From: Saprospiraceae bacterium | Lineage (GTDB): Bacteria; Bacteroidota; Bacteroidia; Chitinophagales; Saprospiraceae | Direction: 5' to 3' | Length of the DNA stretch: 64,000 bases | Assembly (NCBI GenBank): GCA_016715405.1 | Contig: JADKAE010000007.1 | Span: forward strand, 124,001 to 188,000 | Shown here: positions 1 to 13,200 of the stretch, in pieces | How the letters are laid out: each line of letters starts with the position of its first letter | Position numbering within the stretch: the first letter of the stretch is position 1 | Translations under genes and position numbers: made by a program | Notes under the pieces: model-generated | Databases searched by the model: none | Seen by the model: only the letters and a program-made list of their open reading frames with translations | Told to the model about the DNA's origin: nothing

Positions 1-484
1 GTTGTATACTACAGGATTGCGCAGGTCAGAATTGATAGCGCTTACGATGGAGGATATAGAATGGAGTTCGCGCCAATTGCGCATCAGGGGGAAAGGCGGT
101 AAAGAGCGGGTGGCGCCCTTTGGCGCTATGCTCGATGAGCACATGAGGCAGTACCTGAAGTTGCGCAACACTGCATTTCCACAACTCGATTACCGGCAAT
201 TATTACTTACTGTAAAAGGAAAACCCTTGTATGCGCGTTATGTATACAACGTGGTGAAGCGCCTGTTGTCGGGTGTAACAACCCTCGAAAAGCGCAGCCC
301 ACACGTATTGCGGCACACCTTTGCCACGCACTTGTCGGAAAACGGCGCCGATCTCAACGCGATAAAAGCGATGCTGGGGCATTCCAGCCTGGCAGCGACG
401 CAAATCTATACCCATAATTCCATAGAAAGACTAAAGCAAGTATACCGGCAGGCCCACCCTAAAGCTGAAAAGCATGAAGAGTGA
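1..484 (+). CDS. Tyrosine recombinase (XerC/XerD type), 3' part only
   Basis: The gene runs off the left edge, and about 160 C-terminal residues remain. The catalytic domain of a tyrosine recombinase is clear: an early TGLRRSEL motif with the first catalytic Arg, then HVLRHTFATHL (His-x-x-Arg), LGHSS with the last conserved His, and a Tyr in QIYTH as the nucleophile. Xer enzymes resolve chromosome dimers at dif. Position just upstream of hpf and the tRNA-tuf cluster is the usual one for the Bacteroidota housekeeping Xer gene, which favours XerC/XerD over a phage integrase. The missing N-terminal SAM-like domain prevents deciding between XerC and XerD. Confidence 0.9.
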   Translation, partial: LYTTGLRRSELIALTMEDIEWSSRQLRIRGKGGKERVAPFGAMLDEHMRQYLKLRNTAFPQLDYRQLLLTVKGKPLYARYVYNVVKRLLSGVTTLEKRSPHVLRHTFATHLSENGADLNAIKAMLGHSSLAATQIYTHNSIERLKQVYRQAHPKAEKHEE

Positions 485-535
485 GTCAGGCCCGCTACAA
501 GAAATACATTTGTTCATCCATTTAAACGAGTGTTT

Positions 536-841
536 ATGAAAGTGCACACGGAAACAGTACAGTTTAAAGCTGACAGCAAGCTGATCGAATACGTTGAAAA
601 GAAGATCGGCAAGATGGAACAGTATTTTGACCATATTATTGAGGCACAAGTATACCTCAAACTCGAAAATTCAGGACAAGTAAGAGATAAAATTGCAGAG
701 GTGAGGCTTTCCGTTCCTGGTGATACGATCATCGTGAAAGAAACCAGTAAAACTTTTGAAGCTTCAATTGACAGTGCCGCCGACACGCTCAAGCGCCAAC
801 TCATTAAATACAAAGAAAAAAATGACAAGGTGAGAGGGTGA
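536..841 (+). CDS. hpf: Ribosome hibernation-promoting factor, short form
   Basis: This protein of about 101 residues has the HPF/YfiA (S30AE) fold: an N-terminal strand with VQFKADSKLIEYVEKKI, a central IIEAQVYLKLEN, then VRLSVPGDTIIVKE and a C-terminal helix with SIDSAADTLKRQLIKYKEK. It binds the decoding centre of idle 30S subunits and stops translation. It lacks the C-terminal dimerisation domain of long HPF. The ATG at 536 is preferred; a GTG at 530 would add two residues. It follows the recombinase by about 50 bp and is closed by a strong hairpin. Confidence 0.93.
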   Translation: MKVHTETVQFKADSKLIEYVEKKIGKMEQYFDHIIEAQVYLKLENSGQVRDKIAEVRLSVPGDTIIVKETSKTFEASIDSAADTLKRQLIKYKEKNDKVRG

Positions 842-857
842 CCGGAGCTTTCAAAAT

Positions 858-898
858 ACAGCGGGGGCGTCTCGATGACAAAGAGACGCCCCCGCTGT
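858..898 (+). terminator. Hairpin terminator after hpf
   Basis: A perfect 15-bp stem, CAGCGGGGGCGTCTC (859-873) with its complement at 883-897, encloses a 9-base loop; one more A-T pair can extend it. Only a weak T-rich tail follows (ttatatag). It separates the xer-hpf unit from the tRNA/tuf unit. Confidence 0.75.
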
Positions 899-952
899 TA
901 TATAGGCAGAAGAGCCTGGGTGTAATTCAAGAAAAAAAATCAGGTCAGGTTT

Positions 953-980
953 TTTGTTTTACTAAAAAGTCATATCTTTG
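953..980 (+). promoter_or_regulatory. Promoter of the tRNA-tuf cluster
   Basis: TTTG at 953-956 and TATCTTTG at 973-980 match the Bacteroidota -33/-7 consensus (TTTG...TAnnTTTG), although the 16-base gap is at the short end. It lies between the hpf terminator and the first tRNA. Confidence 0.6.
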
Positions 981-1119
981 CAATCGCTTTGCGAAAGAGC
1001 ATATAAAATTGCATTTGAAAAGGTTGGAAATGAGTCTTTTGGCGACTCAAACGACTTGCTGGCAAAGAGCTTTACAATCGCTCAAACGCCTTGTCAATTC
1101 CCGTTTTCCGAGCGTTTAA

Positions 1120-1192
1120 GCCAGCATAGCTCAGCTGGTAGAGCAGCTGATTTGTAATCAGCTGGTCGGGGGTTCGAGTCCCTCTGCTGGCT
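1120..1192 (+). tRNA. tRNA-Thr (TGT)
   Basis: A complete cloverleaf of 73 nt with acceptor GCCAGCA/TGCTGGC, anticodon stem GCTGA/TCAGC around loop TTTGTAA (anticodon TGT), and T-loop GGTTCGAGTCC. CCA is encoded at 1193-1195. Confidence 0.96.
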
Positions 1193-1294
1193 CCATATAA
1201 TATGAATGCAAAGGTTGGAACGAATTCACCATCCGATGCGTTAACAACAATGCTAAGGAGCGGGCAAAGCCAAAAGATATCATTAAGATCAAAG

Positions 1295-1377
1295 GGGGGT
1301 GCGCCGGAGTTGGAGAGCCGGGCCAGACTGTAAATCTGGTGTCTCAGACTGAGTTGGTTCGAATCCAACCACCCCCA
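1295..1377 (+). tRNA. tRNA-Tyr (GTA)
   Basis: Type II tRNA of 83 nt with a long variable arm. The acceptor is GGGGGTG/CACCCCC, the anticodon stem CCAGA/TCTGG encloses CTGTAAA (anticodon GTA), and the T-arm is GTTGG TTCGAAT CCAAC. CCA is not encoded directly after the discriminator A. Confidence 0.95.
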
Positions 1378-1409
1378 CTAGATTGGGTTTCAAACCAAAA
1401 CCCAAATTT

Positions 1410-1482
1410 GCGGGCGTAGCTCAGTTGGTAGAGCATCAGCCTTCCAAGCTGAGGGTCGCGGGTTCGAGTCTCGTCGCCCGCT
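1410..1482 (+). tRNA. tRNA-Gly (TCC)
   Basis: 73-nt cloverleaf with acceptor GCGGGCG/CGCCCGC and anticodon stem TCAGC/GCTGA around CTTCCAA (anticodon TCC). The 3' sequence is T then TCCA, so CCA is not directly templated unless there is an extra T. Confidence 0.95.
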
Positions 1483-1609
1483 TCCATTTTATCCCTTCGC
1501 GCCGCCAAGTTTTGGACATGGCCCAGGCTCGGGCGCGAAGGATAATACCGCAAAGCCTGAAAAGTTATGTACATAATTTGAGGGCGTGCGGTATACAAAA
1601 CAAACTACC

Positions 1610-1681
<72 letters not shown>

Positions 1682-1736
1682 CTAGGTGTCATAAATATTT
1701 GCTAACCGCTTTAACCTTTATTTAAATCCGATACCG

Positions 1737-2933
1737 ATGGCAAAGGATACTTTTAAAAGAGACAAACCTCACGTTAACGTAGGTACAATCGGCCACGTAG
1801 ACCACGGTAAAACTACGTTGACGGCTGCAATCACTTATGTGCTGGCTTCTGACGGCCTTGCAGAGAAAACTTCTTACGACTCAATCGATGCTGCTCCCGA
1901 AGAAAAAGAAAGGGGTATTACTATTAATACAGCGCACGTTGAATATCAGACGAAAAATCGTCACTACGCACACGTTGACTGTCCGGGCCACGCCGACTAT
2001 GTGAAAAACATGGTTACGGGCGCTGCTCAGATGGACGGAGCTATCCTTGTGGTAGCTGCTACTGACGGCCCCATGCCCCAAACGCGCGAGCACATCCTGC
2101 TGGCTCGCCAGGTTGGCGTTCCTAACATTGTCGTATTCATGAACAAGGTTGACCTTGTAGATGACGAAGAAATGTTGGAACTCGTAGAAATGGAAGTTCG
2201 CGAACTGCTTACCACCTATCAGTACGACGGCGACAACGCCGCTGTGATCCGCGGCTCTGCGCTTCGCGCACTTGGCGGCGAAGCCGACGGTATCGCTGCT
2301 ATCCGCGAATTGATGGAAGCTGTAGACACTAAGATTCCGACGCCTGTTCGCGCCGTAGATAAGGACTTCCTGATGCCTATCGAAGACGTGTTCTCTATCA
2401 CGGGCCGCGGTACGGTGGCTACCGGTCGTATCGAACGCGGTGTAATCAACACCGGCGACCCTGTAGAAATCGTGGGTATGATGAAAGAAGGCGAAAAGCC
2501 GCTCACTTCTACGGTTACGGGTGTGGAAATGTTCCGCAAACTGCTCGATCGCGGCGAAGCCGGCGACAACGCAGGTCTGCTGCTCCGCGGTATCGACAAA
2601 GAGATGATCCGCCGCGGTATGGTTATCTGCAAACCCAAGTCGGTAACTCCGCACAAACACTTCAAATGTGAAGTATACGTATTGGGCAAAGAAGAAGGCG
2701 GCCGTCACACGCCGTTCTTTAACGGTTACCGCCCGCAATTCTATTTCCGTACCACAGACGTAACGGGCGATTGCTCGTTGCCCGCAGGTGTAGAAATGGT
2801 AATGCCTGGCGACAACCTGACGCTCGAAGTGAAACTGCTTAGCACCATTGCTATGGAAAAAGGACTTCGCTTCGCTATTCGCGAAGGCGGTCGTACCGTA
2901 GGCGCTGGTCAGGTTACAGAGATCCTCGATTAA
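1737..2933 (+). CDS. tuf: Translation elongation factor Tu
   Basis: A GTPase of 398 residues that carries aminoacyl-tRNA to the ribosome. The G1 motif GHVDHGKT lies at about residues 19-26, the switch region has the RGITI sequence, G3 is DCPGH and G4 is NKVD. Beta-barrel domains 2 and 3 follow, with GRGTVATGRIERG and the C-terminal REGGRTVGAGQVTEIL. It is full length and uninterrupted. It sits between four tRNA genes and tRNA-Trp, an arrangement common in Bacteroidota, and a hairpin follows the stop. Confidence 0.99.
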   Translation: MAKDTFKRDKPHVNVGTIGHVDHGKTTLTAAITYVLASDGLAEKTSYDSIDAAPEEKERGITINTAHVEYQTKNRHYAHVDCPGHADYVKNMVTGAAQMDGAILVVAATDGPMPQTREHILLARQVGVPNIVVFMNKVDLVDDEEMLELVEMEVRELLTTYQYDGDNAAVIRGSALRALGGEADGIAAIRELMEAVDTKIPTPVRAVDKDFLMPIEDVFSITGRGTVATGRIERGVINTGDPVEIVGMMKEGEKPLTSTVTGVEMFRKLLDRGEAGDNAGLLLRGIDKEMIRRGMVICKPKSVTPHKHFKCEVYVLGKEEGGRHTPFFNGYRPQFYFRTTDVTGDCSLPAGVEMVMPGDNLTLEVKLLSTIAMEKGLRFAIREGGRTVGAGQVTEILD

Positions 2934-2964
2934 GCCCCGGCTTAGTCGTAAACTTACGATAAAC

Positions 2965-3000
2965 AAAGGTTAAGCATCTCGAAAGGGATGCTTAATCTTT
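2965..3000 (+). terminator. Hairpin after tuf
   Basis: A 14-bp stem with one G-T pair: AAAGGTTAAGCATC (2965-2978) against GATGCTTAATCTTT (2987-3000). It probably lowers read-through from tuf into tRNA-Trp and secE. Confidence 0.7.
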
Positions 3001-3024
3001 CCTGTATAAGAAGGTAAGATGCTT

Positions 3025-3097
3025 AGGGGAGTAGCTCAATTGGTAGAGCGACGGTCTCCAAAACCGTAGGCTGCGGGTTCGATTCCTGTCTCCCCTG
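3025..3097 (+). tRNA. tRNA-Trp (CCA)
   Basis: 73-nt cloverleaf with acceptor AGGGGAG/CTCCCCT, discriminator G, and anticodon stem ACGGT/ACCGT around CTCCAAA (anticodon CCA). It lies 48 bp upstream of secE. Confidence 0.96.
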
Positions 3098-3145
3098 CAA
3101 ATTTCAACTAAAAGATCGCATCCTTAGCGATGATAAACCGCAACA

Positions 3146-3334
3146 ATGGAAAGGATCAAATTGTATCTCAGGGAAAGTTATAACGAGTTACTACACAAGG
3201 TGACGTGGCCGAGTTGGGCGAACCTTCAAAGCAGCACGATTGTTGTTGTAGTGGCAGCCGTGATCTTGTCTCTGCTCATTTTAGTGATGGACCTGGCGTC
3301 CAAACAGATCACCAACCTGATCTACGGGCTGTAA
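3146..3334 (+). CDS. secE: Preprotein translocase subunit SecE
   Basis: A 62-residue single-span SecE of the short bacterial type. An amphipathic N-terminal helix (ESYNELLHKVTWPSWANLQ) with the conserved KVTWP motif precedes one membrane helix (STIVVVVAAVILSLLILVMD). It clamps SecY in the inner-membrane translocon. It lies 13 bp before nusG, the near-universal order. Confidence 0.96.
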   Translation: MERIKLYLRESYNELLHKVTWPSWANLQSSTIVVVVAAVILSLLILVMDLASKQITNLIYGL

Positions 3335-3347
3335 TAAATGAAGACTG

Positions 3348-3896
3348 ATGTCTGAAGAAAAAAGATGGTATTCTCTCAGGGTAATTAGTGGGAAAGAACG
3401 AAAGATCAAAGAGAGGATAGAACTGGAGATTCAGCGTTCGGGCTGGGATGATTTTATCTCACAGGTAATCGTTCCTACTGAAAAGGTGTACAAAATCCGG
3501 AATGGCAAGAAGGTCATTTCCGAAAGAAATATTTTGCCCGGCTATATCCTCATCGAGGCTTTACCGGGTAAGCTGACCGCGGAAGTGGTTCAAGTGATCG
3601 CCAATGTACCCAATGTGATCCACTTTTTGGGTAAAAACAGCCCGATTCCAATGAAGGCTTCGGAAGCCAACAGGATGCTGGGCAAGGTGGATGAATCGCA
3701 GGATGCCGGTGAGTCGCTGATTGAACCCTTTATCGTGGGTGAAACCGTGAAGATTATTGACGGGCCCTTCAGCGAATTTGTGGGCGATATCCAGGAAGTG
3801 AACGAAGAGAAGAAAAAGCTGAAGGTGATCGTAAAGATTTTCGGCCGCGGAACAGAGGTCGAACTCAATTTCATGCAAGTAGAAAAACAATCTTGA
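3348..3896 (+). CDS. nusG: Transcription termination/antitermination factor NusG
   Basis: 182 residues. The N-terminal NGN domain opens with RWYSLRVISGKERKIKERIE and contains NILPGYILIE; the C-terminal KOW domain has PFIVGETVKIIDGPFSEFVGDI. NusG binds the beta' clamp of RNA polymerase and couples it to Rho or ribosomal protein S10. It follows secE and precedes rplK, as in most bacteria. Confidence 0.98.
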   Translation: MSEEKRWYSLRVISGKERKIKERIELEIQRSGWDDFISQVIVPTEKVYKIRNGKKVISERNILPGYILIEALPGKLTAEVVQVIANVPNVIHFLGKNSPIPMKASEANRMLGKVDESQDAGESLIEPFIVGETVKIIDGPFSEFVGDIQEVNEEKKKLKVIVKIFGRGTEVELNFMQVEKQS

Positions 3897-3902
3897 TAGC
3901 AC

Positions 3903-3939
3903 AAGCGCGCTACGCGCTTTTGTTCCGGATTTACCGGAA
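3903..3939 (+). promoter_or_regulatory. Two small tandem hairpins between nusG and rplK
   Basis: AAGCGCG-CTA-CGCGCTT (3903-3919) is followed by TTCCGG-ATTTA-CCGGAA (3923-3939). Both are perfect short stems in the 89-bp gap. They may mark processing, or partial termination before the ribosomal protein genes; the function is inferred from position only. Confidence 0.45.
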
Positions 3940-3985
3940 TAGCTTCCCTGAAGCGAGGTAGCGGTCGCACGAAAATGCACAAACA

Positions 3986-4438
3986 ATGGCGAAGGAAATA
4001 GAAGTTTTTATCAAGCTACAGGTCAAAGGCGCACAGGCTAACCCCGCACCGCCCATTGGCCCCGCACTCGGCTCTAAGGGCGTGAATATCATGGAGTTTT
4101 GCAAACGCTTTAATGCCATTACGCAAGACAAACCGGGTAAACTCCTTCCTGTACTGATTTCGGTGTACAAGGACAAGTCGTTCGACTTTGTCATCAAAAC
4201 ACCGCCGGCAGCTATCCAACTTTTGGAAATCTCCAAACTCAAATCAGGATCGCCCGAGCCCAATCGCAAAAAAGTAGGTTCGGTTACCTGGGATCAGGTA
4301 AAAGATATCGCTGAAGACAAGATGCCCGACCTCAACTGCTTTACCCTCGATTCTGCCATGAAGATGGTGGCCGGTACGGCACGTAGCATGGGCATCACGG
4401 TTGCCGGTACGCCGCCTTGGGGTGGCGAAGCCGAATAA
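3986..4438 (+). CDS. rplK: 50S ribosomal protein L11
   Basis: 150 residues, uninterrupted. It has the L11 N-terminal motif QVKGAQANPAPPIGPALGSKGVNIMEFCK and the C-terminal rRNA-binding domain (VGSVTWDQVKDIAEDKMPDLNC, ARSMGITVAG). It forms the GTPase-associated centre with 23S rRNA. It precedes rplA, with a small hairpin TCCTTCT-aac-AGAAGGA at 4473-4489 in the 77-bp gap, where an L1 control site could lie. Confidence 0.98.
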   Translation: MAKEIEVFIKLQVKGAQANPAPPIGPALGSKGVNIMEFCKRFNAITQDKPGKLLPVLISVYKDKSFDFVIKTPPAAIQLLEISKLKSGSPEPNRKKVGSVTWDQVKDIAEDKMPDLNCFTLDSAMKMVAGTARSMGITVAGTPPWGGEAE

Positions 4439-4515
4439 ATAAGTATTTATATCTCACTTTGATAGTAGGGAGTCCTTCTAACAGAAGGATGTTATTCACC
4501 TCAAAACGTTGAACA

Positions 4516-5210
4516 ATGTCGCGTAAAGTAAGTAAAAAACGCCAGGCAGTAAACGGCAAAGTGGACACTACCAAGCTGCACAACCTCGAAGAGGCAATGA
4601 AGCTGGTCAAAGATGTCAACATTGCCAAATTTGATGCCTCGGTAGACCTTCACGTCCGCTTGGGTATCGACCCGAGAAAAGCTGACCAAGCAATGCGCGG
4701 TACCGTTTCTTTGCCACATGGTACAGGTAAGGTAAAACGCGTACTCGTTTTCTGTACACCTGACAAGGAGGAAGAGGCAAAGCTGCCGGCGCCGATTATG
4801 TCGGTCTTGACGACCTTATTAATAAGGTTGCCGACGGATGGACCGATGTAGATGTGGTTATCGCTATGCCGCAGGTGATGGCTAAAGTAGGCCGTGTAGG
4901 CCGCATTTTGGGCCCCCGTGGCCTGATGCCAAACCCTAAAACCGGTACCGTAACCCAGGATGTAGGCGCTGCCGTAGACGATATCAAGAGTGGTAAGATT
5001 GCCTTCCGTGTAGATAAATACGGTATCATACACTCTTCGATAGGCAGGGTTTCCTTCACGCCGGATAAATTGGTAGACAACGCCAGCGAGTTTCTTTCTA
5101 CGTTGGTAAGACTCAAGCCTTCTTCGGCCAAAGGTATTTATATGAGGTCGATCACGGTGGCCAGCACGATGAGCCCCGGTATTAAGATCGATGCTAAAAT
5201 TGTTAGGTAA
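4516..5210 (+). CDS. rplA: 50S ribosomal protein L1 (one-base frameshift)
   Basis: Two abutting frames together give an L1 of about 231 residues. The first runs to CTPDKEEEAK, the second carries VIAMPQVMAKVGRVGRILGPRGLMPNPKTGTV and the C-terminal SITVASTMSPGIKID. Reading GAG-GCA-AAA-GCT-GCC restores the expected AAGADYVGLDDLINKVADGW, so one A is missing from the AAA run at 4779-4781. L1 builds the stalk next to the E site and is often an operon repressor. The break is most simply a sequencing deletion. Confidence 0.95.
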
Positions 5211-5234
5211 GCTTTTTTAAAACGCAAGCACACC

Positions 5235-5765
5235 ATGACTAAAGCAGAAAAGACAGCTACCATAGAGGCGTTGAAGGAAAAATTCAGCAATACGGATTTC
5301 TTTTACCTTGCCGACTCTTCCACCCTTACGGTAGAACAGGTCAATAAATTCAGAAGGCTTTGCTTCGAGCGGGGCGTTGAGATGAAGGTGGTGAAAAATA
5401 CGCTGGCGCAAAAGGCGCTGGAGGCTTTACCACAAGAAAAAGGCTACGAGCCTCTCTTCGCCGTGTTGGCAGGCCCTACCGCTATTTTGTTTACCGATAC
5501 GGCCAACGTACCTGCCCGCCTGATAAAGGATTTCCGCAAGGACGCCCAAAGGCCGGTACTTAAAGCCGCGTATATCGATACGGCAGTTTTTATTGGCGAC
5601 GACCAGCTCGAAGATCTTATCAGACTCAAGTCGAAAGAAGAACTTGTGGGTGAGATTATCGGCCTGTTGCAATCGCCCGCTCGCAATGTGGTCAGCGCGC
5701 TGCAATCAGGAGGAACTACCCTTATGGGCCTCCTCCAGACGCTCGAAGACCGCGGCGACAAATAG
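5235..5765 (+). CDS. rplJ: 50S ribosomal protein L10
   Basis: 176 residues. The N-terminal rRNA-binding domain (FFYLADSSTLTVEQVNKFRRLCFERGVEMKVVKNTLA) and the C-terminal helix that carries L7/L12 dimers (PARNVVSALQSGGTTLMGLLQTLEDR) are both present. It anchors the L12 stalk. It starts 25 bp after rplA and precedes rplL. Confidence 0.97.
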   Translation: MTKAEKTATIEALKEKFSNTDFFYLADSSTLTVEQVNKFRRLCFERGVEMKVVKNTLAQKALEALPQEKGYEPLFAVLAGPTAILFTDTANVPARLIKDFRKDAQRPVLKAAYIDTAVFIGDDQLEDLIRLKSKEELVGEIIGLLQSPARNVVSALQSGGTTLMGLLQTLEDRGDK

Positions 5766-5836
5766 ATTTGGCTTCCAAGTCATTTCGCACATAGATGTTT
5801 CTATTGCATTGATCAAAATTTTAAAATCCATTTACA

Positions 5837-6220
5837 ATGGCAGATTTGAAAGCATTTGCTGAGCAGCTTGTAAACCTTTCCGTGAAAGAAGTAAATGAGC
5901 TAGCCAAAATATTGAAAGATGAGTACGGCATTGAACCCGCAGCAGCAGCTGTAGCTTACGCTGCACCTGCAGGCGCCGGCGACGGCGGTGCCGCCGCAGT
6001 AGTTGAACAAACTGAGTTCGATGTACACCTCACTTCAGCCGGCGCGGAGAAACTCAAAGTGGTTAAGGCCGTTAAAGACCTGCTCAACCTGGGTCTGAAA
6101 GAAGCCAAAGACCTCGTTGATGGCGCTCCTAGCGTGGTAATGACTGGCGTTTCCAAAGAAGATGCTGAAAACGCTAAGTCTAAACTCGAAGAAGTAGGCG
6201 CTTCTGTCGAGGTTAAGTAA
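5837..6220 (+). CDS. rplL: 50S ribosomal protein L7/L12
   Basis: 127 residues. The N-terminal dimerisation helices (LKAFAEQLVNLSVKEVNELAKIL), an Ala/Gly-rich hinge (AAAAVAYAAPAGAGDGGAAA) and the factor-binding C-terminal domain (EKLKVVKAVKDLLNLGLKEAKDLVD) appear in the normal order. It recruits translational GTPases. Confidence 0.98.
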   Translation: MADLKAFAEQLVNLSVKEVNELAKILKDEYGIEPAAAAVAYAAPAGAGDGGAAAVVEQTEFDVHLTSAGAEKLKVVKAVKDLLNLGLKEAKDLVDGAPSVVMTGVSKEDAENAKSKLEEVGASVEVK

Positions 6221-6232
6221 TGCCTACTTGTC

Positions 6233-6304
6233 GGCCAGAGAGCGGCAGCCCGCCGTTCTCTGGCCTATCAAGGCTTAGCGAGTTGCTGCCAACTCTCTAA
6301 GCCT
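6233..6304 (+). promoter_or_regulatory. Tandem hairpins between rplL and rpoB
   Basis: The first stem pairs GGCCAGAGAGCGG with CCGTTCTCTGGCC (6233-6265, one G-T pair). The second is a two-part stem, AGGCTTAG-c-GAGTTG with CAACTC-t-CTAAGCC(T) (6271-6304). Neither is followed by a T run. In other bacteria this gap holds an attenuator or RNase III site that sets the ratio of L12 to polymerase; that role here is inferred from position. Confidence 0.6.
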
Positions 6305-6405
6305 ATCGTCGTATAGATGAGTACTTATTCTGCATGCATGAGAAGCCTGTAGTAACCGACTGACAAAGGAAAGCTTTTCAGTCTTCATTTAAACTCAAAG
6401 CGCAA

Positions 6406-10222
<3,817 letters not shown>

Positions 10223-10259
10223 TCGTTTTTTTTTGATCAACGATCATAAATTTTGATAT

Positions 10260-13200
10260 ATGCCTTTTAAGAAAAAAAAGTCATATCCCCACCAGGAATT
10301 CGATAGCATAACCATTAGCCTGGCGTCGCCTGATGAAATTCTGAGCGCCTATATGGGAGAGGTATTGAAGCCCGAGACCATCAATTACCGTTCTTATAAG
10401 CCGGAGCGCGATGGCTTGTTTTGCGAACGCATTTTTGGCCCCGTAAAGGACTACGAATGTTATTGCGGCAAATACAAGCGGATTCGTTATAAAGGCATTG
10501 TGTGCGACAGGTGTGGTGTGGAGGTAACAGAAAAGAAAGTTCGCCGGGAACGTATGGGCCATATAAAGCTGGTCGTACCGGTGGTACACATCTGGTTTTT
10601 TAAGTCGCTCCCCAATAAAATCGGCTATATGCTGGGCCTTTCCTCCAAGAAATTGAGGCTATTGTGTACTACGAGCGCTATGTCGTAGTACAGCCTGGTA
10701 TTATGGGCAGCGAAGGCGTCAGCCAGATGGACTTGTTGTCGGAAGAAGAGTATCTGGAAATCCTGGATACGCTACCCGCAGACAACCACCTGCTCGACGA
10801 CAGCGACCCCAATAAGTTTATTGCCCGCATGGGTGCAGAGGCTGTTCGCGACTTGTTGATGCGCCTCGACCTGGACACGCTTTCTTACGATCTGCGCCAC
10901 CAGGCATCGAGCGAATCTTCGCAGCAGCGAAAGTCGGAAGCCCTCAAGCGCCTGCGCGTGGTGGAAGCTTTCCGCGAAGGTTGCAGCATATGGAAAACCG
11001 TCCGGAATGGACGATCATTCAATACCTGCCGGTTGTGCCGCCCGAATTGCGCCCCCTGGTGCCACTCGATGGCGGACGTTTTGCCAGCTCCGACCTGAAC
11101 GACCTCTATCGCCGCGTGATTATCCGCAACAACCGCTTGAAGCGATTGCTCGAGATCAAAGCGCCGGAGGTGATTTTGCGCAACGAGAAGCGTATGTTGC
11201 AGGAAGCGGTTGATTCGCTGTTTGACAACTCGCGCAAATCGAATGCCGTAAAAGCAGAAGGCGGACGGGCATTGAAATCGCTTAGTGATATTTTGAAAGG
11301 CAAGCAAGGTCGTTTCCGCCAAAACCTGTTGGGTAAACGCGTAGACTACTCTGGCCGTTCGGTAATTGTAGTAGGCCCCACGCTCAAACCGCACGAATGC
11401 GGTTTGCCTAAGGCGATGGCCGCCGAATTGTTCAAACCGTTCATTATCCGCAAACTCATCGAGCGCGGTATCGTCAAGACGGTTAAGTCGGCCAAAAACT
11501 CGTCGATCGCAAGGATCCGGTGATCTGGGAAATCCTGGAAAATATATTGAAAGGGCACCCCGTAATGCTCAACCGCGCCCCGACGCTGCACCGATTGTCA
11601 ATACAGGCATTCCAGCCCAAACTGATTGAGGGCAAGGCTATTCAGCTTCACCCCCTGGTTTGCGGCGCTTTCAATGCCGACTTTGACGGCGACCAGATGG
11701 CTGTGCACGTGCCCCTGAGCCAGGCCGCCATCCTGGAGGCACAAGTGCTCATGTTGTCGTCGCACAACATGCTAAACCCCCAGAACGGGACGCCGATTAC
11801 GCTCCCGTCGCAGGACATGGTATTGGGCCTTTATTATATTACTAAAGAAAAGCGCTCTAAAGGCGATATCAAAGTAAAAGGCGAAAATCGCGCTTTCTAC
11901 TCGCCCGAAGAAGTGATCATTGCATACAACGAAGGACAACTCGACCTGCACGCTGTTATCAAAGTAAAAGCGCCGGTTGAAACCGAAGACGGCCAGTTGG
12001 TGAACAAGCTGATCGATACGACAGCGGGTCGCGTAATGTTTAATGAAGCGGTACCCAAAAGCGTACCCTTCATCAACGAATTGATGACCAAAAGAACCTG
12101 AAGCGCATCATTTCCGACATTCTGAACGCACCGACTTTGCCACTACGGCCGAATTCCTCGACGACATCAAGGACATGGGCTTCATGTGGGCTTTCAAAGG
12201 CGGCCTTTCGTTCAACCTTGGCGACCTGATCACGCCGACGGTCAAGCAGAATACGCTGGACCAGGCGCAACTGGAAGTAGACGAAGTGTGGGAAAACTAC
12301 AACATGGGTTTGATCACCAACAATGAGCGCTACAACCAGATCATTGACAAATGGACTTATGCCGACAACCGCATTACGGATTCGTTGATGCGTGAATTGG
12401 CATCACACAAACTGGGCTTCAACTCGGTATACATGATGCTCGACTCGGGCGCTCGTGGTTCCAAACAACAGATCAAACAGTTGTGCGGGTTGCGGGGCCT
12501 GATGGCCAAACCGCGTAAGTCGGGTGATACCGGCGGCGCGGTTATCGAAAACCCGATCTTGTCGAACTTCGTAGACGGGCTGTCGGTATTGGAATACTTT
12601 ATTTCTACGCACGGCGCCCGTAAGGGTTTGGCCGATACGGCTTTGAAAACGGCTGACGCCGGTTACCTTACCCGTCGTTTGGTGGATGTAGCCCAAGACG
12701 TGGTTATCATGGAAGAAGACTGCGCCACTATGCGGGGTATTGAAACGCAGGCATTAAAAGACAACGACAAGGTTATCGAACAACTGTCTTCACGTATCGA
12801 AGGCCGCTATACGCTCTACGATATCTACCATCCGGAAACGGACGAGATCATCCTGCGCGCGGGCGAGATCATCGATGCCAAGACGGCCGTATACATCGAG
12901 GAAATAGGTGTTGAAACCGTTACTATTCGCTCCGTACTCACTTGCGAAACGCGCCGCGGCGTATGTACGAAGTGTTATGGCAAAAACCTCGCTACCGGTC
13001 GTGTGGCAGAAATGGGTGACGCCGTAGGTATCATCGCGGCTCAGTCAATTGGCGAACCGGGTACCCAGCTTACCTTGCGTACTTTCCACGTGGGCGGTGT
13101 GGCTTCACTGTCGAGAACCGAATCGGAAATTGTATCCAAATTTAACGGCAAATTAGAATTCGACGGCGTTCGCGTAACGGAAGCTGTCGATGAATTGGGA

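Noticed and set aside
1..484. Phage or integrative-element integrase marking a mobile region
   Set aside because: The recombinase sits in the conserved chromosomal xer-hpf-tRNA-tuf order and no other mobile genes are nearby.
1881..2966. 361-residue frame antisense to tuf
   Set aside because: It arises from the codon bias of tuf; no start context, no known domain.
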